A DNA stretch of 9,500 nt, from the NCBI GenBank assembly GCA_964618455.1, contig CAZUAQ010000095.1, positions 1 through 9,500 on the forward strand. Reading direction: 5' to 3'. The DNA comes from CAZUAQ01 sp964618455. Lineage in GTDB: Bacteria; Planctomycetota; Phycisphaerae; UBA1845; PWPN01. This document shows, piece after piece, positions 1 to 5,964 of the stretch. The notes beneath the pieces are model-generated. The model searched no databases. It had not been told where the DNA came from and was given only the letters and a program-made list of their open reading frames with translations. A program made the position numbers and the translations under genes. Each line of letters opens with the position of its first letter. Position 1 is the stretch's first letter.

Positions 1-1
1 A

Positions 2-169
2 GATCCGCTCGCAGAACAGGCCGTCCTTCTCCGGCCGGTAGGTGCGGTAGTTGATCGTTTCGGGCTTCTTGACCTCCCCGAAGGACCAGCTCCGGATGTC
101 GTTGGGCGAAGCCAGCGAGATGCGCACACTGCCGTAATCGTTCACGCGATCGTAAATATTGTCTGCCAT
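2..169 (-). CDS. rpoC: RNA polymerase beta' subunit, N-terminal fragment (runs off the window)
   Basis: First 56 codons of the beta' subunit, which forms the RNA polymerase clamp and catalytic centre with beta. The protein starts MADNIYDRVNDYGSVRISLA and continues through ASPNDIRSWSFGEVKKPE, TINYRTYRPEKDGLF and CERI. This is the hallmark beta' N-terminus (SP.DIRSWSFGEVKKPETINYRT) that precedes the zinc-binding clamp motif, which lies outside the window. The ATG at 169-167 is chosen because AAGGA (184-180) lies 10 nt upstream and the conserved block begins soon after. The gene is cut by the window edge, not truncated biologically as far as can be seen. It lies 104 bp downstream of the GNAT-like gene with no terminator between them, so co-transcription with rpoB is likely. 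Identity is very secure; nothing can be said about the rest of the protein. Confidence 0.97.
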   Translation of the reverse strand, partial: MADNIYDRVNDYGSVRISLASPNDIRSWSFGEVKKPETINYRTYRPEKDGLFCERI

Positions 170-273
170 CGATTGAGGATCCTTTTCATCGTTCAAGGAT
201 GTCCATCGTTCCAAGTCAACCACTTGCCGGCCGCCATCGTGACGAGTCGTCGAAGGGCCCGGCGGGGATCCGA

Positions 274-756
274 TCAGGCCGTCGTCTTGCAGGCTTCGAG
301 CACCTGTGGATCCATTTGCATCGCCACGACGCCGCGAACCTTGCGGAACCCGAGGTCGAAGCAGAAGTCTTCTTCCGTCCCGTGCGCCGTGACGTCGATT
401 CGCTCGACCCCGAGGTCGCGGAGCGATTCGAGCACGCGCATCGCCAGTTCCCGGGCAATCCCGCGTTCGTCATGCTCGATGCGGCCGTCGGTGCGTGTCA
501 CCGCCGCCGGGCCCTGGCAGGACGGGTCGAGTTTGCACTCGGCCAGGCAGCCGCGGAGACCGTCCGTCACCCCGCGGGCCAGCCCGATCAGGCGGCCGTC
601 CTCCCGCGCGGTGACAAAGCAGCACGACCCCGCCACCATACGCCGGAGATTCTCCTCCGACTTGGGTGATCGACTCGACTGCCGCTCGTAGAATTCCTTG
701 AGCTCCTGAACATCCACGTCATCAGGGGCGACGGTCAGGTATGCGATACCTTCCAT
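274..756 (-). CDS. GNAT-like N-acetyltransferase, 160 aa, inserted between rpoB and rpoC
   Basis: A small protein resembling the GNAT (Gcn5-related) acetyltransferase fold; substrate unknown. Residues 15-50 resemble the N-terminal helices and strand (ELKEFYERQSS, then CCFVTAREDGRLIGLARGVTDG, about 45-66, typical of GNAT beta2-beta3). LAECKLDPSCQG (71-82) looks like beta4 and the start of the acetyl-CoA loop. ERGIARELAMRVLESLRDLG (97-116) is the following helix, and FCFDLGFRKVRG (131-142) is the usual C-terminal 'LGF' strand. The (Q/R)xxGx(G/A) loop is atypical: about 16 residues separate QG (81-82) from GIA (99-101), and Asp96 sits where Gln/Arg is expected. Seven cysteines are present. The ATG at 756 is chosen for its near-perfect Shine-Dalgarno; the frame stays open upstream into rpoB by chance. 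It lies 56 bp after rpoB and 104 bp before rpoC. Coding status is likely, fold moderately sure, function not known. Confidence 0.8.
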   Translation of the reverse strand: MEGIAYLTVAPDDVDVQELKEFYERQSSRSPKSEENLRRMVAGSCCFVTAREDGRLIGLARGVTDGLRGCLAECKLDPSCQGPAAVTRTDGRIEHDERGIARELAMRVLESLRDLGVERIDVTAHGTEEDFCFDLGFRKVRGVVAMQMDPQVLEACKTTA

Positions 757-763
757 GTCACAA

Positions 764-770
764 CCTCCTT
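764..770 (-). promoter_or_regulatory. Strong ribosome binding site of the GNAT-like gene
   Basis: On the minus strand AAGGAGG ends 7 nt before the ATG at 756-754, an ideal Shine-Dalgarno and spacing. It is the strongest such site among the protein genes in this window. It fixes the start codon within a frame that is open much further upstream, and argues that the gene is really translated. Confidence 0.8.
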
Positions 771-812
771 CTCGTACGGGACGCCGGTTCGGACGCCCGG
801 AACCACGCGGAT

Positions 813-3800
813 TTACACGACCCGATGTTTTTCCAGCTGGATATTCATACCCAGACCCTTGATCTCGTTGCAGAGCACGTCGAAGGAGACCGGCGTCCCG
901 GCTTCGAGCGTGTTCGTGCCCTTGACCATGGATTCGTAGATCTTCGTGCGGCCTTCGACATCGTCGCTCTTGACCGTGAGCAGTTCCTGAAGAATGTAGG
1001 CGGCGCCGTAGGCCTCCAGACCCCACACCTCCATCTCGCCGAAGCGCTGCCCACCGGTGCGGGCCTTGCCGCCGAGCGGCTGCTGGGTGATCAGCGAGTA
1101 GGGTCCCGTCGCCCGGGCATGAATCTTGTCATCCACCAGGTGGTGCAGCTTCATCATGTAGATGTAGCCCACCGTAACCGGTTGATCGAAGGCCTCACCG
1201 GTGCGTCCGTCGTAGAGCGTCAGCTTGCCGCCCTTGGGCATCTCGACCAGCATTTCGTTGGTGTTGCCAGCGCGCTGAATGGCTTCCGCATCCTCGAGCC
1301 GATCCCGCACCCGGGCATTGGCGTCGAGAACCGCCTGGTCGATCTCCGCCTCCTTGGCGCCGTCGAAGACCGGCGTCACTGCCTGGAAACCGAGAATCGA
1401 CGCCGCCCAGCCCAAGTGGGTTTCGAGAATCTGCCCCACGTTCATACGCGACGGCACACCCAGCGGGTTGAGCAGGATGTCCACCGGCGTGCCGTCCGGC
1501 ATGAAGGGCATGTCCTCTTCCGGCAGGATACGCGCGATGACACCCTTGTTGCCGTGCCGACCGGCCATCTTGTCACCGACCGAGAGCTGTCGCTTGGTGG
1601 CGACGTAGACCTTGACCATCTCGAGCACGCCCGAGGGCAACTCGTCGCCGCGCTTCATCTGGGCGACCTTGCGATCGCGCTCCTCCGTGATCTCCTGAAT
1701 GCGCGGCCAGTAACGCATGATCACCTTGCTCGCCTCGGGGCGGGACGAGGCCGGCTTGACCCACTTGAGATTGTCTTCCTGGATCTGCGTGGTGAAGGCT
1801 TCGACCTGCTCCATGATGACGTCATGGGACTCGGAGTGGCCGACCTTCTGCTTGGTCGAGGGATCCACCATCGGCTGGCCGACCGCCTGCTCCACTTCCA
1901 GCGACATCTGACGGAAGATCGAGACGATTTTTTCGTCCTGCTCCTTGCGGAACTCTTTCATCTTCGTGTTGAGCTGCTTCTTCTGCTCATCCGTCAGGTG
2001 CATGCGACGGCTGAACCACTTCGTATCGATGACCACGCCTTCTTCGCCGGCGGGCAGTTCGAGGGAGTCGTTCTTCACGTCCTCACCCGCGCGGCCGAAG
2101 ATCGCGTAAAGCAGCTTCTCTTCCGGCGAGAGCTCGCTCTTGCTCTTGGGACAGACCTTGCCGACCAGGATGTCGCCGGGCTTGACCCGCGTCCCGATCT
2201 GGACGATGCCGTTCTCATCGAGGTTGGCCAGCGCCCGCTCGGAAACGTTCGGAATATCGCGCGTGAACTCCTCGCGACCGAGCTTGGTCTCGCGGATTTC
2301 GATGTCGTACTCGTCAATGTGAATGCTGGTGAACGCGTCGGTCTTGACCATCCGCTCGCTGATCAGGATGGCGTCCTCGAAGTTGTAGCCGTCGAAGGTC
2401 ATGAACGCGACCAGCACGTTGCGGCCCAGGGCCAGTTCGCCATCGCGACAGGCGGGACCGTCGGCGATGATCTGCCCCTTGTCGACCTTGTCACCCAGGT
2501 TGACCAGCGGCTTCTGATTCAAACACGTCCGCTCGTTCAATCCCTGGAACTTCCGGAGCAGGTATTCCTCCGTGCCGTCGATCTCGATGCGCGTCGCGTC
2601 AACCGCAGTAACCTTGCCGCCCTTTTCCGCGCGAATGACCATGCCGCTGTTCTTCGGCACCATCTTCTCCATGCCCGTCGCCACGACCGGGGGCTCGGTG
2701 ATGATCAGCGGCACCGCCTGGCGCTGCATGTTCGAGCCCATCAGCGCGCGGTTGGCGTCGTCATGCTCGAGGAAGGGAATCAACGCCGCCGAGACACCCA
2801 CGGTCTGCTTGGGCGAGATGTCCACGAAATCGATATCACTGGCCTCGACCTGCGAGAGGTCGCCGCCGACGCGCGCGATCAACTGATCCGTCTTCAACTT
2901 CCCGCTCTTGGGATCCACGGAGTCGGGCGGCGTGAGCACCGATCGCATTTCCTCGTCGGCACGAAGATACGAGACACCGCCGTTGACCTTGCCCTTTTCG
3001 ACCTTGCGGTAGGGCGTGACCAGGAAACCGTACTCGTCCACCGTGCTGTAGATGCCCAGCGACGCAATGAGTCCGATGTTCGTGCCTTCCGGCGTCTCGA
3101 TCGGGCAGATGCGCCCGTAGTGGCTGATGTGGACGTCGCGGACTTCGAAACCGGCTCGCTTGCGGTTCAGTCCGCCGGGGCCCAGCGCGCTCAGCCGACG
3201 CTCATGCGTCAACTGGCTCAGCGGATTCGTCTGGTCGACAACCTGGGACAGTTCGCCGCGGCCGAAGAAGAACTCGATGCTCGACGAGATACTCTTGGAG
3301 TTCACCAGCTCGGCAATGCGGCCGAGGGCGTCGGGATCCTTGAGGCTCATGCGCTCCTGCACGGTGCGGCGCAGCTTGAGGAAGCCCTTGCGCATTTCGT
3401 CGGCGGCCAGCTCGTCGATGGTCCGCAGGCGGCGGTTCCCGAGGTGATCGATGTCGTCGACCTCGTACGCGCTCTCACCGCTGCGGAGCTGCATCAGGTA
3501 CTTGATCGAGTTGATCACGTCCTCCGGGCGAAGGATCATGACCGACTCGTCCACGTTCTGATTGAACTTGCGGTTGATGCGGAACCGCCCGACCTTGCCC
3601 AGCCGGTAGCGGTTGTCGTCGAAGAACTTTTCGGCGAAGAGCTTCTCGGCCTTGTCTTTCTGCACCGGGTTGCCCGGACGCAGGCGGGAGTAAATCTTGA
3701 GCAGCGCACTCTCGTAATCCGTACAGCCGTCGTCCGCCATCGTGTTGAGGATCAGTGGGTCGGGCACCTGCTCGATGACCGGCACGGTCTTCAGCTCGGA

Positions 3801-4595
3801 CTTTTGAATCCGGGAGACGGCATCGCCGAGCTGCGCCCCGCCCTTGACCAGAATATCGCCCGATTCCTCGTCGACGATGTCGCTGACCGCGTACATCTCC
3901 GGCTTGAGGTTGGCGATCTTGCAGTTGCGCACTTTCTTGCCGTAGAAAGTCTTGATCATCGCCTCGTTGGTGGCGTACTCCGGATCCATCGCCCGGAGGA
4001 ACGTCGTGGCGGCGATCTTCGCCGACTGGTCGATGCGGATCGCCAGAAGGTCCTTCTTCGTCACGTTCAGCTCGATCCAGCTTCCACGCTCGGGAATGAT
4101 GCGGCAGCCGTGCAGCGCGCGATCGCCTTCCGCCTGGACGCGGACGAAGTCCACACCCGGCGAGCGGTGCAACTGGTTCACGATGACACGTTCGGCGCCG
4201 TTGATGATGAACTCGCCGCCGCCCATCATGATCGGCAGTTCGCCGAGGTAAATGGCGTCCTCGGTCTGCTCGTCCTTGTCCTTACGGATCAATCGGACGG
4301 TCACGCGGAACGGCATGCCGTATGTCAGCCGCAACTGACGGCACTCGTCCGGCGTGTAACGCGGCTTGCCGAGATCGTAAGAGATATACTCCAGCGCCAT
4401 GTTCCCGTCGTAGCTTTCGATGGGGAACACTTCGCGCAGCAAGCCCTCGAGTCCGGAGTCCTCGCGCTTGTCGGCGGGCACATCTTTCTGCAGAAAGCGC
4501 GCGTACGATTCCGTCTGAATCTGCGTCAACTCCGGAATCGGAAGCAGTTCGCCGATCTTGCCGAAGTTACGGACTTCACCAAGCTTCAGGATCAT
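813..4595 (-). CDS. rpoB: RNA polymerase beta subunit, complete (1260 aa)
   Basis: Beta subunit of the core RNA polymerase: binds template and nucleotides, forms half of the active-site cleft, and is the target of rifampicin. Complete, from ATG at 4595 (GGAAAGGA upstream) to TAA at 813. Visible landmarks are the rifampicin-pocket region (about 449-475: SQVVDQTNPLSQLTHERRLS then ALGPGG), RICPIETPEGTNIGLI (495-510), DGYNFEDAILISER (735-748, the acidic pair near the active site), GDKMAGRHGNKGV (1007-1019, with two conserved lysines), and the C-terminal GGQRFGEMEVWGLEAYGA block (1181-1198) that anchors beta'. A Lys/Glu-rich helical stretch (about 862-985) sits where many Gram-negative-type enzymes carry an insert behind the flap. 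The length is shorter than E. coli RpoB (1342 aa). Odd point: the pocket reads Q-V-V-D rather than the usual Q-F-M-D. Transcription probably starts both at the upstream ribosomal protein genes and at the promoter near 5100. Identity is certain. Confidence 0.99.
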   Translation of the reverse strand: MILKLGEVRNFGKIGELLPIPELTQIQTESYARFLQKDVPADKREDSGLEGLLREVFPIESYDGNMALEYISYDLGKPRYTPDECRQLRLTYGMPFRVTVRLIRKDKDEQTEDAIYLGELPIMMGGGEFIINGAERVIVNQLHRSPGVDFVRVQAEGDRALHGCRIIPERGSWIELNVTKKDLLAIRIDQSAKIAATTFLRAMDPEYATNEAMIKTFYGKKVRNCKIANLKPEMYAVSDIVDEESGDILVKGGAQLGDAVSRIQKSELKTVPVIEQVPDPLILNTMADDGCTDYESALLKIYSRLRPGNPVQKDKAEKLFAEKFFDDNRYRLGKVGRFRINRKFNQNVDESVMILRPEDVINSIKYLMQLRSGESAYEVDDIDHLGNRRLRTIDELAADEMRKGFLKLRRTVQERMSLKDPDALGRIAELVNSKSISSSIEFFFGRGELSQVVDQTNPLSQLTHERRLSALGPGGLNRKRAGFEVRDVHISHYGRICPIETPEGTNIGLIASLGIYSTVDEYGFLVTPYRKVEKGKVNGGVSYLRADEEMRSVLTPPDSVDPKSGKLKTDQLIARVGGDLSQVEASDIDFVDISPKQTVGVSAALIPFLEHDDANRALMGSNMQRQAVPLIITEPPVVATGMEKMVPKNSGMVIRAEKGGKVTAVDATRIEIDGTEEYLLRKFQGLNERTCLNQKPLVNLGDKVDKGQIIADGPACRDGELALGRNVLVAFMTFDGYNFEDAILISERMVKTDAFTSIHIDEYDIEIRETKLGREEFTRDIPNVSERALANLDENGIVQIGTRVKPGDILVGKVCPKSKSELSPEEKLLYAIFGRAGEDVKNDSLELPAGEEGVVIDTKWFSRRMHLTDEQKKQLNTKMKEFRKEQDEKIVSIFRQMSLEVEQAVGQPMVDPSTKQKVGHSESHDVIMEQVEAFTTQIQEDNLKWVKPASSRPEASKVIMRYWPRIQEITEERDRKVAQMKRGDELPSGVLEMVKVYVATKRQLSVGDKMAGRHGNKGVIARILPEEDMPFMPDGTPVDILLNPLGVPSRMNVGQILETHLGWAASILGFQAVTPVFDGAKEAEIDQAVLDANARVRDRLEDAEAIQRAGNTNEMLVEMPKGGKLTLYDGRTGEAFDQPVTVGYIYMMKLHHLVDDKIHARATGPYSLITQQPLGGKARTGGQRFGEMEVWGLEAYGAAYILQELLTVKSDDVEGRTKIYESMVKGTNTLEAGTPVSFDVLCNEIKGLGMNIQLEKHRVV

Positions 4596-4687
4596 GGAGA
4601 CGTTTCCTTTCCTGACCAGGAGACCGAAGGTATGGCCTTCACAGACTCGTTGTTCGCGCAGCGCGCATCAAAGCCCGACGGGATCAT

Positions 4688-4701
4688 CCGCGCTCACGCG
4701 G
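4688..4701 (-). other. Small stem-loop in the rpoB leader
   Basis: Perfect 5-bp inverted repeat CCGCG/CGCGG with a 4-nt loop, about 95 nt upstream of the rpoB start codon. No T-run follows. Possibly incidental in G+C-rich DNA. Confidence 0.3.
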
Positions 4702-4815
4702 CCCCGGTGGGTTTAACGCGATCGAACCTGATTGACTGACTTCAAGCTGCGCAATGAAGCAGGAGGCATACCGAATCTATCCATCTTCGTTGTTGCTTCA
4801 GGACGCGATCCCGAG

Positions 4816-4903
4816 TGCGGAGCCATCCGTTCGGCTGAAGGTCCTGCTGGCTGAAACGATGCCTGGACTGCACCGCCAACCCGACAGCCGATCCCGCTCC
4901 GCA
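4816..4903 (-). other. Large nested hairpin in the rpoB leader (possible RNase processing site)
   Basis: TGCGGAGC (4816-4823) is the perfect reverse complement of GCTCCGCA (4896-4903). Nested inside, TCGGCTG (4831-4837) is the perfect reverse complement of CAGCCGA (4885-4891). The internal loop between the two helices is 7 nt on one side and 4 nt on the other. Inside these, GTCC (4841-4844) could pair with GGAC (4865-4868). The resulting extended stem in the mRNA leader lies about 220 nt before the rpoB start. By analogy with the E. coli rplL-rpoB spacer, it could be an RNase III-type cleavage site; that role is inference. Confidence 0.45.
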
Positions 4904-4931
4904 TGGGAGGTAGGAATCCAGTTGCGACTCG

Positions 4932-4961
4932 AAAAACGCCACGTTCCGGCCTTGGCGTTTT
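4932..4961 (-). terminator. Terminator-like hairpin within the rpoB leader (candidate attenuator)
   Basis: In the minus-strand RNA, AAAACGCCA (4961-4953) pairs perfectly with TGGCGTTTT (4941-4933), with an 11-nt loop. The run of five T at 4936-4932 overlaps and extends the 3' arm. The G+C core is only 5 bp, so strength is probably moderate, and the symmetric A/T tracts could act in both directions. It lies about 125-155 nt after the predicted start of the promoter at 5093-5120 and more than 330 nt before rpoB. It could therefore attenuate rpoB transcription or end a short RNA of about 155 nt. Confidence 0.5.
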
Positions 4962-4969
4962 CCTGATCC

Positions 4970-5055
4970 GTTGCCCCGGTCGGAGCGAAAATGCTCCACA
5001 TACGCGGGACCGATCGCTCGTGAACATCAAAGGGGCAACACGAGCCATCTGTTGC
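4970..5055 (-). promoter_or_regulatory. Structured 5' leader element of rpoB with alternative pairings
   Basis: In RNA order: GCAACA (5055-5050) can pair with TGTTGC (5040-5035) as a 6-bp stem with a 9-nt loop. The overlapping arm GTTGCCCC (5039-5032) can instead pair perfectly with GGGGCAAC (4977-4970). The latter helix encloses GGTC (5011-5008, + GACC) pairing with GACC (4981-4978, + GGTC), and GGAGC (4997-4993) pairing with GCTCC (4986-4982). The two 5' alternatives are mutually exclusive. The element lies just after a good promoter and just before a terminator-like stem. This resembles the layout of a cis-regulatory leader, but it matches no riboswitch or protein-binding leader known to me. 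A functional role is inference. Confidence 0.4.
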
Positions 5056-5092
5056 TTCTTTCCCGCAATCTCTGCTCTCACAGAAGGTAAGG

Positions 5093-5120
5093 ATTATAAC
5101 CGACCGGCGCGGGATTTCAA
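5093..5120 (-). promoter_or_regulatory. Near-consensus sigma70-type promoter upstream of rpoB
   Basis: On the minus strand TTGAAA (5120-5115) and TATAAT (5098-5093) are separated by 16 bp. The -10 box is a perfect match and the -35 box has 5 of 6 bases. It is the only perfect TATAAT noticed in the intergenic spaces. Transcription should begin near 5086, giving rpoB a leader of about 490 nt. It would let rpoB, the GNAT gene and rpoC be expressed apart from the ribosomal protein genes. Confidence 0.7.
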
Positions 5121-5251
5121 ATGGGCCCGGGCCCCGAATCCCGATCCTGAGTGTCGCCAATTTTTCCTTGTCTTCGCCTTGACCCTGCTACGCCCTGACC
5201 CGGTCGTCGCCAGCCCGCGTCTACGAGAGGCCCTGACAGGCAGGTGAACGG

Positions 5252-5280
5252 AAAAACCGCCGACCCCCGCCAAGGGGTCG
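5252..5280 (-). terminator. Terminator-like hairpin after rplL
   Basis: In the minus-strand RNA, CGACCCC (5280-5274) pairs with GGGGTCG (5267-5261) around a 6-nt loop, and a run of five T follows (5256-5252) after four intervening bases. An upstream GACCCCC (5309-5303) can compete for the same GGGGGTC arm (5268-5263 and neighbours). It lies about 85 nt past the rplL stop and ahead of the rpoB promoter. It may stop or reduce read-through from the ribosomal protein genes. The offset of the T-run from the stem lowers confidence. Confidence 0.5.
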
Positions 5281-5320
5281 CCTTGACGCGGGCCGCACGG
5301 TTGGGGGTCATTTCGCGAGC

Positions 5321-5338
5321 CGATCCCGGCAGGGATCG
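5321..5338 (-). other. Perfect stem-loop just downstream of rplL
   Basis: CGATCCC and GGGATCG form a 7-bp perfect stem with a 4-nt loop, 26 nt after the rplL stop codon. No T-run follows, so it is not an intrinsic terminator by itself. It could protect the 3' end of the ribosomal protein mRNA or be a processing site. Confidence 0.45.
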
Positions 5339-5364
5339 ACCTGAATAACGAGCCTCGACGTCGC

Positions 5365-5778
5365 CTACTTGATCTCGACGCTGCCGCCGGCTTCTTCCAG
5401 CTCGCTCTTGAGCTTCTCGGCCTCTTCCTTGGGAATGCCTTCCTTGATCGGCTTGGGGGCGCCGTCGACCAGCTCTTTGGCTTCCTTCAGGCCCAGGCTC
5501 GTGGCGGCGCGAACCACCTTGATGACCTGAATCTTCTTGTCGCCTGCACCGGTCAGGATGACGTCGAACTCGGTCTTCTCCTCGGCCGCCTCGCCGCCGC
5601 CATCACCGCCGCCACCGGGCGCGGCCATCATCACCGCGCCGCCACCGGCCGGCTCGATACCATGCTCTTCCTTCAGGCAGTCCACCAGTTCCTGAGCCTG
5701 CTTCAGGGTCAGGCCCACCAGCTTGTCCGCCAACTCCTTTGTTTCCGCGCTGAATTCCGCGGCAGGTGCTTCAGCCAT
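5365..5778 (-). CDS. rplL: Ribosomal protein L7/L12 (137 aa)
   Basis: Multi-copy stalk protein of the 50S subunit. Dimers bind the C-terminal tail of L10, and the C-terminal domains recruit translation GTPases such as EF-Tu and EF-G. Residues about 8-44 form the dimerisation helices (ADKLVGLTLKQAQELVDCLK). Residues 45-67 are the flexible hinge, and 68-137 are the globular domain with the family signature SLGLKEAKELVDGAPKPIKE and the C-terminus SVEIK. It is longer than E. coli L7/L12 (121 aa), mainly through the N-terminus and hinge. The hinge is unusually Gly-rich (APGGGGDGGGEA) rather than mainly Ala-rich. The ATG at 5778 is chosen with GGAG 8 nt upstream; a GTG three codons earlier overlaps that region and is unlikely. 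It follows rplJ by 186 bp and is followed by hairpins that may partly end the transcript. Confidence 0.98.
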   Translation of the reverse strand: MAEAPAAEFSAETKELADKLVGLTLKQAQELVDCLKEEHGIEPAGGGAVMMAAPGGGGDGGGEAAEEKTEFDVILTGAGDKKIQVIKVVRAATSLGLKEAKELVDGAPKPIKEGIPKEEAEKLKSELEEAGGSVEIK

Positions 5779-5964
5779 TGCTCTCACTCCGAATCTATCT
5801 CTGCAGCCGTCCGACGCCTGATAGGTGACATCCCGATGACGCCATTTAATCCCGAGGGACCAATCGGCAGCGATCGAATCCGCTGCGACTCACATGTTCT
5901 CAATTCACCCCATCCCTGGATGCGTGGGCATGCCTCCGTCGCACGCACTCGCCGCCCGTGTCAT

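Larger units (their letters stand above)
4596..5364 (-). other. 769-bp rplL-rpoB intergenic region, regulatory, no convincing gene
   Basis: Long non-coding gap inside an otherwise compact operon. In transcription order it holds a perfect 7-bp hairpin (5338-5321), a terminator-like hairpin with a T-run (5280-5252), a near-consensus promoter (5120-5093), inverted repeats in the leader (5055-4970), a second terminator-like stem (4961-4932), a large nested hairpin (4903-4816) and a small CCGCG/CGCGG stem-loop (4701-4688). The last 90 bp before rpoB show only its Shine-Dalgarno. Short open frames here lack good ribosome binding sites and have Arg/Ser/Pro-rich, out-of-frame-like translations. In E. 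coli the equivalent gap holds an attenuator and an RNase III site, so a regulatory role is reasonable by analogy. Confidence 0.75.

Noticed and set aside
196..224. TTGACT on the minus strand in the GNAT-rpoC spacer as a promoter for rpoC
   Set aside because: At 17-bp spacing the -10 would be TTGAAC, only 3 of 6 matches, so it is too weak to call.
274..1026. Longer version of the GNAT-like protein starting inside rpoB (250 aa)
   Set aside because: The extra 90 residues overlap rpoB out of frame, and the ATG at 756 has a near-perfect ribosome binding site.
741..4739. 1332-codon open frame on the plus strand, antisense to rpoB
   Set aside because: It is in exact codon register opposite rpoB, so it stays open simply because rpoB uses no TTA, CTA or TCA codons, a G+C codon-bias effect. 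Its translation is a His/Asp/Leu/Arg/Val-rich mirror with no recognisable domain.
4713..5048. Possible small protein in the rpoB leader (ATG at 5048, about 111 aa, minus strand)
   Set aside because: No clear Shine-Dalgarno, composition is Arg/Ser/Pro/Gly-rich as in random G+C-rich frames, and it overlaps the hairpins.
4971..5060. Resemblance of GAAGCAACAGATGGCTCGTG in the leader to the SRP RNA apical region
   Set aside because: The partner strand with GGTCAGG and the characteristic asymmetric loop are missing, so it is not an SRP RNA.
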